A stretch of 64,000 nucleotides of DNA from a candidate division TM6 bacterium GW2011_GWF2_32_72 (GTDB lineage: Bacteria > Babelota > Babeliae > Babelales > GWF2-32-72), in NCBI GenBank assembly GCA_000989525.1, contig LBON01000002.1:186977-250976 (forward strand), given 5' to 3'. The notes under the pieces are model-generated. The model was not told the DNA's origin. It worked only from the letters and a program-made list of their open reading frames with translations, and did not search any database. Shown piece by piece: positions 54,697-62,139 of this stretch (its first letter is position 1; every line of letters starts with the position of its first letter). A program made the position numbers and the translations under genes.

Positions 54697-57600
54697 CACA
54701 GCAATGTCCTTACACCATTATTGTCAATTTGGAATGGCCTACCTCGTTTATCTATACCTCGAATCAACAATTTATCTGGAACTTTATAGAATCCATGATC
54801 TCCAGATTGTATTGTAAATGTTCTTCCAGAAAGATCTGGTGCAAATACCGATTCTAAGCCGTCTTTATTATTTATAAGTAATGTTGATCCCGGACCAAAA
54901 TTATAACTAACACCAGCATCTGTTGTTAAAGATTGTGAATCCTTCAACAACAAACCTAAAGCCGCAAACACATTTACAACAGGTGCAGATGTATCAAAAT
55001 AATTTCTTTGAATATATATTTCTGAATCAGCAGGTAAATACCTTAATAAACCTTGACCAACACCTTCTGGACCATTACCACTAATTTCACCATTAATAGA
55101 ATCAAAATACATTGGAACATTACCAAGATTATCTGATAGCACCAATCTACCAAAACTATCAAATTCCATTCTTGAACCTTGATCAAAAACAAATGAATCA
55201 ATTATACCTGGAGAACTCGTACCAAAATTTGCATTCAATTCAAAGAATCCTGCAAAAATATTTAAGACCGAACTCTTATCAAATTTAATGTTAAAACGAC
55301 CTTTTTCAAATGAAACGTAAGCAAATGGATCTGCAATTGTCATAACACCAAATTTGAATAAAACATTAAGAATATCTGCTGAATCACTACCAAATACCAA
55401 TTGACATGATTGATCAAGAACAACAGATCCACATTCTCTTGTGATAAATTCACCAATGCCCTTAATATTTACAACGGCATCTTCTGCAGGAATGAACATA
55501 GCTCTATTTTGAACAATAATTGATGGAGGAAAATCTGAACTTTCAGTTCCTGTTCCTAACATTTCAAACTCAACACCATCTTCTACATTAACTATACCTT
55601 GGCCATAGAAAATCAATTTAGCATTTTGAGGCAATGTAATTGTGTCAAACGCAGAAATAGTCAAAACTGGCAAATCGCCGCCAGGACAAGGTAAGAAATG
55701 GAAACCCAACGAACTATCAGGGGCACTCAAAAAAGCCTGATGATTGAAGGTCATGTTTTGACTTACTGTCACAATATGTTCATTGCAATAATCACTAACA
55801 TAAGGCAAGAATCCTGAAGTTGTTGAAATAGCATCTATCTGATCCTGAAGATCCTGTGTTGCTGTACCAAGAGCATCTATTTGATTTTGCAAATTAATAG
55901 TACTTGTCGTAAATAAATCTATCTGATCTTGTAAGTAAATTGTACTTGTACTCAACAAACCAGTATCTGTTGCAACTGCATCTATTTGATTTTGTAAATT
56001 AATCGTACTTGTCGTGAACAAATCAATTTGATCTTGTAAGTAAATAGTACTTGTGCTCAATAATCCTGTATCTGTTGCAATTGCATCTATTTGGTTTTGC
56101 AGATTGATGGTGGATGTATCCAATAAGTCAATTTGGTTTTGCAAACTAATTGTTGATGTTGAAAGTAAACCTGTATCCGTTGCAACCGCATCTATTTGAT
56201 TTTGCAGATTGATGGTCGATGTATTCAATAAATCAATTTGGTTCTGCAAAGAAATTGTCGATGTTGAAAGTAAACCTGTATCTGTAGCGATCGCATCTAT
56301 TTGATTTTGTAAACTAATTGTACTTGTGCTCAACAACCCGGTGTCTGTTGCTATTGCATCTACTTGTATTTGTAAGTTCTGTGTACTTGTATCAAGTAAA
56401 TCAATCCAATTTTGTAAATTTGTTGTATCTGTCATTACTTGATCTAATTGATTTTGTAATGAAATTGTACTTGTGCTCAACAAGCCTGTGTCTGTTGCAA
56501 TTGCATCTACTTGTATTTGTAAATTTTGTGTTGATGTATCAAGTAAATCAATCCAATATTGTAAATTTGTTGTATCTGTTGAAAGATTATCTATTTGAAT
56601 TTGTAAGTTAATTGTACTTGTACTTAACAACCCTGTATCTGTTTTTAATGCATCAATTTGAGCTTGCAAATCATCTGTTGAAGAAGGAACAAATTTAATT
56701 GTACCACTATTTAAAAGTTCCAAATGAGTGCTTGTTGCAAAAGTCACATTTCCTAAATTACTTATATCACCGATTTCATCTTTCCAAAGAGTCATACCAT
56801 CTACTGTTAAAGTTGAATCATTTTCAAAATGAATAATATTATTTTTTATTATCCAGTTCGAAGGACCTTCAACATATATTCCACCAGTTGTAAATGTTAC
56901 GCTATTTACAAATTCCATATCCACATTTGAAAAAAACATTTGGGCTGTTTTATCCGCAAAACTAAATGAATTATTTGAAACATTTTTAAAAACAATATCA
57001 GCAACATTTAATGTTGCCCCAGCCGCAATATAAATTTGACCACTTGCGCCAAACTCCAGAACATTTCCATTACCATTTAAAATATCAGTTGCATTAAATG
57101 TAAATGTTGTATTTAGTTGAGTCCGACCATTTAAAAAAATATCGCCAACATTCGTAAAAGCTAAACTTACTGTAAATGTCGATAATGTATCGCCACCAAT
57201 TTCAAGTCTATGATAATTTCCATGAATATTTCCAGGACCTATCAGTTTTTTATTATCCACAAACTTAAGATCTTCTTTTAAATAAATTGTTCCATTATTT
57301 AAATTTATATTTTGATTAACTCTAGACTGCATCGCAAAAGTGACAGTGGTGGAGGCATCTTGCAAAGTAATAATATCATTAAAGGTTGGCTGACCTTCAA
57401 CCAAATTATCAACACCACTTATAGTCAACGTTTCTACAATATCCCCATTAGAAGCATTTAAAAAACCATTACCAGAAAGAGATATACCTGCCACAGATGG
57501 ATCATAAACTCCAGACATAAACATATTATTATATGGATCTTCAAAAATACCATAATCAAATGTTACAGTTTGACCAGAAATGGTTGAACCTGGAAGCTTA

Positions 57601-57758
57601 GTTAACGTTCCATTAAAACCGGTTGCGGCTTGACCAAAATTCAATATTCCAGATGGTTTAACTTTAATTGCAACACTTCTGGTTGCAAAATTTATTGGCG
57701 CACATAACCGCTGTGAAACCAATAAAATAAATAAGGTAAAAAATCTTAAGCTTTTCAT
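54696..57758 (-). CDS. Large secreted fibre-like protein with heptad-repeat stalk
   Basis: 1020 residues. A signal peptide (FFTLFILLVSQRLC) precedes a beta-helix-like passenger (about residues 20-360, with YLKEDLKFVDNKKLIGPG), a coiled-coil stalk (about 360-645) and a C-terminal beta-rich domain. The stalk is built from modules of 14 residues (NLQNQIDLLDTSTI) and 21 residues (NLQNQIDAVATDTGLLSTST with one more residue), with hydrophobic positions spaced 4-3. The passenger is related to the C-terminal part of the protein at 62140-64000. The architecture recalls trimeric adhesins, but no YadA-type anchor is seen. It is coupled to the downstream barrel gene. Confidence 0.65.
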   Translation of the reverse strand: MKSLRFFTLFILLVSQRLCAPINFATRSVAIKVKPSGILNFGQAATGFNGTLTKLPGSTISGQTVTFDYGIFEDPYNNMFMSGVYDPSVAGISLSGNGFLNASNGDIVETLTISGVDNLVEGQPTFNDIITLQDASTTVTFAMQSRVNQNINLNNGTIYLKEDLKFVDNKKLIGPGNIHGNYHRLEIGGDTLSTFTVSLAFTNVGDIFLNGRTQLNTTFTFNATDILNGNGNVLEFGASGQIYIAAGATLNVADIVFKNVSNNSFSFADKTAQMFFSNVDMEFVNSVTFTTGGIYVEGPSNWIIKNNIIHFENDSTLTVDGMTLWKDEIGDISNLGNVTFATSTHLELLNSGTIKFVPSSTDDLQAQIDALKTDTGLLSTSTINLQIQIDNLSTDTTNLQYWIDLLDTSTQNLQIQVDAIATDTGLLSTSTISLQNQLDQVMTDTTNLQNWIDLLDTSTQNLQIQVDAIATDTGLLSTSTISLQNQIDAIATDTGLLSTSTISLQNQIDLLNTSTINLQNQIDAVATDTGLLSTSTISLQNQIDLLDTSTINLQNQIDAIATDTGLLSTSTIYLQDQIDLFTTSTINLQNQIDAVATDTGLLSTSTIYLQDQIDLFTTSTINLQNQIDALGTATQDLQDQIDAISTTSGFLPYVSDYCNEHIVTVSQNMTFNHQAFLSAPDSSLGFHFLPCPGGDLPVLTISAFDTITLPQNAKLIFYGQGIVNVEDGVEFEMLGTGTESSDFPPSIIVQNRAMFIPAEDAVVNIKGIGEFITRECGSVVLDQSCQLVFGSDSADILNVLFKFGVMTIADPFAYVSFEKGRFNIKFDKSSVLNIFAGFFELNANFGTSSPGIIDSFVFDQGSRMEFDSFGRLVLSDNLGNVPMYFDSINGEISGNGPEGVGQGLLRYLPADSEIYIQRNYFDTSAPVVNVFAALGLLLKDSQSLTTDAGVSYNFGPGSTLLINNKDGLESVFAPDLSGRTFTIQSGDHGFYKVPDKLLIRGIDKRGRPFQIDNNGVRTLL
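55826..56682 (-). repeat. Tandem coiled-coil repeat DNA (14/21-codon modules)
   Basis: About 17 near-identical modules occur in frame, each 42 or 63 bases, encoding [NSY]LQxQIDxxxTxT units. Adjacent copies are nearly identical in nucleotide sequence (for example CATCTATTTGATTTTG recurring), which indicates recent duplication or gene conversion. The same units recur at 63358-64000. Confidence 0.85.
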
Positions 57759-57819
57759 TTAAACTCTCTCTTTAATTTCGGAAAAACTCACAAGCAAAAC
57801 CGAATTTTAATATTTAAAT

Positions 57820-58917
57820 TTAATTTATACCCTTAAAATCTACCCACCCATCCACATATAAATCTGCCAGCGAATCAATTGTCAAGTTATTACTTGTAAT
57901 TCCATCGCCAAGACTTATGCCCTCTGTTTCATTAATACCTTCTGCAAAAATTATAGATTCCGCTTTTATCTTTAATCTTCCTTTTGTTAAGCGTATTCCT
58001 GTTGAAGTTGAATATAATGTTGCACCATTTAAACTTAAGGCGGATGTTGAATCTACCATCCTAATTAAATCTCTATTATTATTTGTGGGATCATAAGAAA
58101 AAGTTACACCACGATCTAAAAAAATTTGGCTTTCAGAAGTAATTGTACTTACTTGATCTGTATGATAAACAAAAGTATGTTCACCCTGAATTCTAAGATT
58201 CCCTATAACATCAAATTTACCGTTTAAGAATGCATAATCTCCGTCCATGGATAAAGTCACATCTTGGAACGTAATCGTTGCCGAACTATCTAAACAAGTA
58301 ATATCTGAACTAGAAAAATTTTTAATTGTTAAATTTTTCAAAAGTAATGAAGCCCCAGATCCTAAAATTAAACTACCGCTATTTTTTAAATCAAAAACGG
58401 TATATTCACCAACCAAACTATTATTTCCTAAAAAGTACACTGAACGATCTAAACTTAATGTAGGCGATTTAACGTTTAAATCTAAATTTGTAAAAGTAAA
58501 TGAAGAAGTCGCATCCCCTATAAATGCTGTAAAACTTTCTGCTAAGCTTAAAGAATGTCCCTGGCCATCAATATTACCCAAAGTTAAAGTTGTAATATTT
58601 GCCGTTAAATTTGTACTTAAATACAAAATTCCCTTATTTAAATAAATTGAATTATTCACAGGGAAAAAAGCATTATATGTACATGTGGTCAAATTATTTT
58701 GTAATAAAAAACCATTATCTAATGATGCAAAGCCTAAAATTTCATTATTTAGATCCACCGCAGGGAATATAACCAAACCTGATTGCAAAGAAACGGCTGA
58801 GTTTGAGCCAACAACAAGAGTGTATGTAGGCGTTGAAAAAATGGAAAAGAATAAAAATATTAAATACGTTTTATAACGTAAAAAAACATTTGCAAAATCA
58901 AAGACTTTAATATTCAT
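57820..58917 (-). CDS. Secreted beta-helix-like passenger protein (fibre family)
   Basis: A signal (YLIFLFFSIFSTPTYT) is followed by the family start motif VVGSNSAVSLQSG and a ladder of beta-helix-type strands (ASLLLKNLTIKNFSSSDITC, ATITFQDVTLSMDGDYAF). The C-terminal block TFSYDPTNNNRDLIRMVDST, then STSTGIRLTKG and IFAEGINETEGISLGDG, is shared with the two upstream paralogues. I start at the ATG at 58917, which gives a good signal peptide; the ATG at 58983, eight bases after the previous stop, would add a poorly fitting extension. There is no coiled coil. Probably surface-exposed. Confidence 0.65.
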   Translation of the reverse strand: MNIKVFDFANVFLRYKTYLIFLFFSIFSTPTYTLVVGSNSAVSLQSGLVIFPAVDLNNEILGFASLDNGFLLQNNLTTCTYNAFFPVNNSIYLNKGILYLSTNLTANITTLTLGNIDGQGHSLSLAESFTAFIGDATSSFTFTNLDLNVKSPTLSLDRSVYFLGNNSLVGEYTVFDLKNSGSLILGSGASLLLKNLTIKNFSSSDITCLDSSATITFQDVTLSMDGDYAFLNGKFDVIGNLRIQGEHTFVYHTDQVSTITSESQIFLDRGVTFSYDPTNNNRDLIRMVDSTSALSLNGATLYSTSTGIRLTKGRLKIKAESIIFAEGINETEGISLGDGITSNNLTIDSLADLYVDGWVDFKGIN

Positions 58918-58990
58918 CCAGCTTTTTTTACTCAACCTACGCAAAAGAAAACACTTTGAATGTAATAATATAAATTCATACATAGTATTA

Positions 58991-61057
58991 TTAAACAGTA
59001 TTATTTTCTTCAATATAACCCTCAAAACTAATATTCGCTCCAAAATTCAATGTTAAATTATTTGCAAGAGTTCCATCTCCAAAAGAAATTGCCTCCGTGG
59101 AATTAACCCCCTCTGCAAAAATTGTTGACGAAGAAAGCACATCTAAACTTCCCTTAGTTAATCTAAGGCCCGTTTTTGTTGAGCGCAATGTTCCACCATC
59201 TAATGTTAAAATCGATGTTGAATCTTCCATAATTAATAAGTCGCGCGATGCTGTAGGAGGATCATAAGAAAAAGTTAATCCATAATCTAAAATTAATTCA
59301 GAATCCACTTTTATAGTTGCCCCTAATGATGATTGATAAATAAATTTATGATTACCATCTATTTTATTTTTTCCAATAAAATCAAAACTTCCTGCACCCA
59401 TTGTAAAATCACCATTTAAAGAAAATTTACAATCTTGAAAAGTTAATGTTGCCGTATTATCCCAACATTTAATTTTTGTATCAGATAAATTTTTAAGATG
59501 AATATTTTTTAGTAACAAACTTGAATTAGCGCTAACAGTAAAAGCTGCTGAAGAAGAATTAAAATCTAATATGCCACCATTGCCATCTATAATACAATTT
59601 TGTTCCAACACAATAGATTGCTGCAATGATATGTCACCATTAAATTTTAAATCTATATCGCGCCATAAATAAAAGGGAGGTGTAAATAAAGTTAAAAAAG
59701 CACTATCAATAGTATTGCCAACACTAAGACTTACAAAATCTCCTGTATGTTGAAATGTCGTGCTCAAAACATTTCCACCCGCCTCAATACCGCTACCAAC
59801 AACAGAAAGTGTTTCTGTAGATCTATCAAATTTTATTAATTTAATTTCAGTAATAGAAGCACCAATTTGCATGCCTATTACCAAATAATCCCCCAAATAA
59901 TGCCAAGAAACAGATCTGACATCAAATGCCCCCACGTTTAAATCTGTCACAAAACTTAACGTTGCACCGTTAAATTTTAAAAGAGCTAATCGATTTGTAG
60001 TTGTAGACCGACCGACCGCGATATAAACATCCTTTGGATCATAACCAACGCACCATAAACCAGCCCCAAAATTATACGTATTAACAAGGCTTAATGTTGC
60101 ACCATCAAAACTATAAATTGAAACAAGGCCACTATTATTACAAATAAGAAGATAATTACCTGTTGAATCCCATGCCAATGCACGATCACTTGAATTTGTT
60201 GCGGCGGATACTGTAATTGGCACACCAAAATTTGCACCATCAAAAGGATAAACTCGCACAGCAGTTGCTCCTGTACTACAAGTCATCGCCAAAAAATTTC
60301 CATCGGGTCTCCATGCCACACCATGTACAGCAGAACTTATTTCCACATTAGTTATTTCCACAAGAGTTCCCGCAGCTGGATTAAAGCGCAAAGCTCGTAA
60401 TTCTGGAATAGCGCCACCATTTTGACCAGACGCTATAATATAATCGCTTGGATGCCAATCAAGTGCATTAAGGTCTACCAAACCCAAACTTAACGAAGCA
60501 ACTTGTGTATAAACCAAATCTAAAACAGAATAAACATGAACCACCGTTACAATATCACCAACCACAACATATCGATCATCATACGACCAACGAGCTCCGA
60601 CGGGTTCATTGCCCACAACGATTTGGCCACACTTTATTAATTTGGCATCCGTTATGTTGGCACCTGCTAAATATGTAACAGAACTAGAAAGTTCAATACT
60701 TCCAGATGTACCTCCTAAATAAGTTGAATCCGCACTATAAAAATTAGAAATAGCTGTTAATTCAGAATTTCCACCAATATTAAAATCTCTAGCTAAAATT
60801 AAGGCACCCGAATTTATATTAATGTTACCTGTTACAGGAAGAGCTGATTTCCACCAAAGAACTGTATTTGGACCCGCAAAAGCAAATCCATTATCAACAG
60901 CCGCAAATGTCTTAACAGAGTTATTGTCGTTTTGTGGAAATACTGGTGTTGCACTTTGACGTGAAAAAACCGTATCTGACCCAATAACAGTAGCCAACAT
61001 TTGTGTTGAAATTAAAAAGAAAGAAAAACAGATTTTATTATTCAAAAAATTAACCAT
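58991..61057 (-). CDS. Secreted beta-helix-like protein with inserted seven-bladed propeller
   Basis: GAGAGG precedes the ATG. After the signal peptide (about 1-22) comes the motif IGSDTVFSRQ. Residues about 150-460 contain seven repeats of a blade signature at about 44-51 residue spacing: RWSYDDRYVVVG, DWHPSDYIIASG, AWRPDGNFLAM, AWDSTGNYLLI, GYDPKDVYIAVG, SWHYLGDYLVIG and TFQHTGDFVSL. This is a WD40/beta-propeller domain. The 688-residue protein then resumes the passenger family (LKNIHLKNLSDTKIKC, RDLLIMEDSTSILTLDGG). Relative to the 353-residue paralogue at 61067-62128 the propeller is a clean insertion of about 335 residues between SVTYL and the W.DL segment. No catalytic role is visible; a ligand-binding role is likely. 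Confidence 0.7.
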   Translation of the reverse strand: MVNFLNNKICFSFFLISTQMLATVIGSDTVFSRQSATPVFPQNDNNSVKTFAAVDNGFAFAGPNTVLWWKSALPVTGNININSGALILARDFNIGGNSELTAISNFYSADSTYLGGTSGSIELSSSVTYLAGANITDAKLIKCGQIVVGNEPVGARWSYDDRYVVVGDIVTVVHVYSVLDLVYTQVASLSLGLVDLNALDWHPSDYIIASGQNGGAIPELRALRFNPAAGTLVEITNVEISSAVHGVAWRPDGNFLAMTCSTGATAVRVYPFDGANFGVPITVSAATNSSDRALAWDSTGNYLLICNNSGLVSIYSFDGATLSLVNTYNFGAGLWCVGYDPKDVYIAVGRSTTTNRLALLKFNGATLSFVTDLNVGAFDVRSVSWHYLGDYLVIGMQIGASITEIKLIKFDRSTETLSVVGSGIEAGGNVLSTTFQHTGDFVSLSVGNTIDSAFLTLFTPPFYLWRDIDLKFNGDISLQQSIVLEQNCIIDGNGGILDFNSSSAAFTVSANSSLLLKNIHLKNLSDTKIKCWDNTATLTFQDCKFSLNGDFTMGAGSFDFIGKNKIDGNHKFIYQSSLGATIKVDSELILDYGLTFSYDPPTASRDLLIMEDSTSILTLDGGTLRSTKTGLRLTKGSLDVLSSSTIFAEGVNSTEAISFGDGTLANNLTLNFGANISFEGYIEENNTV

Positions 61058-61066
61058 ATAGCCTCT

Positions 61067-62128
61067 CTAAGCTGTATTATTGTATTGAACAAAACCATCT
61101 ATTTCTAAATCCGCATTTGGAATTATTGTTACATTATTCGCAACTGTACCATCACCAAAACTAATGGCCTGCGTACTCACTGATCCTTCAGCAACTAAAT
61201 AAGATTTTTCGCGTGTTCTAAATGTACCTTTAGTTAAACGCAAACCAGTTGTAGTTGAATATAAAGTTGCGCCTCGAAGTTCAAGTAACGATGTTGCAGA
61301 AAGCAATTGAATTAAATCTCTATTGTTACTAGTCGGATTATAAGAAAAAGTTATTGCAGAATCAAAAATTAAACTACTATTAAAAGAAATTGTACTAACT
61401 TGATCCGATGTATAAATAAATTTATTTGTCCCACTAATTTTAAATTCATCTAAAACAACCAACTTACCCGTACTAAAGTTCCAATCATCCGAAAGAACAA
61501 ATTCAACATTTTGCAAACTATAAGTAGATACACTATTAAGCCCCTGAATTTTTCCAGTCTTTACATTTTCAATAACAACATCTTTTAATTTTAAAGTGGC
61601 TCCTGTTCCAGCAATTAATTCTGCATCATCAACTAATTCAACAACATGCCCTCTCCCATCCAAAGAACAATTGCCTGTAAACTCAATACCATTTCGCATA
61701 ATAATGTCTGAATTTAAAATCACTTTTAAATTATCCCAAACAACATTGCTAGTTACAGCAGAAGTCATTTGTAAATATGTAACAGAAGGAGCAAGCTCAA
61801 GAACTCGACTGTTTCCAAAAATATTTCCAAGATATGTAAATGTTGCAGGATCTTCAAAAATCAAATCTGTCAACAAGGTTAGTATTCCTTGTTGTAAATT
61901 AACAGGACCCAAAACAGAAAAAAACGAACTAAAACTACACGTGGTCAATGCATCTGTAAAAACAAAACCATTTTCCATAACAGCACCACCCAAAATTATA
62001 TTCGCCGTTGCTGTTGGAAAAGTCACCAATGCTTGTCTACTTACTGCTGAATCAGAACCTATCGTAAGAGCCGTTAAACAAAAATTTATGTTTAATACAA
62101 ACAAATAAAGTAGGATTACAACTCTCAT
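61067..62128 (-). CDS. Secreted beta-helix-like passenger protein (short form)
   Basis: A signal peptide (VVILLYLFVLNINFCLTA) is followed by LTIGSDSAVSRQ and a 300-residue run of beta strands: DNLKVILNSDIIMRNGIEFT, ATLKLKDVVIENVKTGKIQG, TFSYNPTSNNRDLIQLLSAT. The end block TGLRLTKGTFRTREKSYLVA, then ISFGDGTVANNVTI, matches the neighbours. It is the minimal member of the family (353 residues), which helps to define the propeller insertion in the gene next to it. It lies 9-11 bases from both neighbours, so the genes are co-transcribed. Confidence 0.65.
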   Translation of the reverse strand: MRVVILLYLFVLNINFCLTALTIGSDSAVSRQALVTFPTATANIILGGAVMENGFVFTDALTTCSFSSFFSVLGPVNLQQGILTLLTDLIFEDPATFTYLGNIFGNSRVLELAPSVTYLQMTSAVTSNVVWDNLKVILNSDIIMRNGIEFTGNCSLDGRGHVVELVDDAELIAGTGATLKLKDVVIENVKTGKIQGLNSVSTYSLQNVEFVLSDDWNFSTGKLVVLDEFKISGTNKFIYTSDQVSTISFNSSLIFDSAITFSYNPTSNNRDLIQLLSATSLLELRGATLYSTTTGLRLTKGTFRTREKSYLVAEGSVSTQAISFGDGTVANNVTIIPNADLEIDGFVQYNNTA

Positions 62129-62139
62129 TTAATGACCCA

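Noticed and set aside
56318..56611. Plus-strand ORF inside the stalk gene
   Set aside because: It is the antisense reading of the repeat array; it lacks a ribosome-binding site and has a repetitive hydrophobic sequence with no family.
55826..56682. Possible CRISPR-like array because of regular repeats
   Set aside because: The repeats are in frame, encode coiled-coil modules and have no unique spacers of constant length, so they are protein repeats.
61596..62108. 170-residue plus-strand ORF opposite the short passenger gene
   Set aside because: Antisense to a gene with clear paralogues on the minus strand; the translated sequence has no known family and no start signal.
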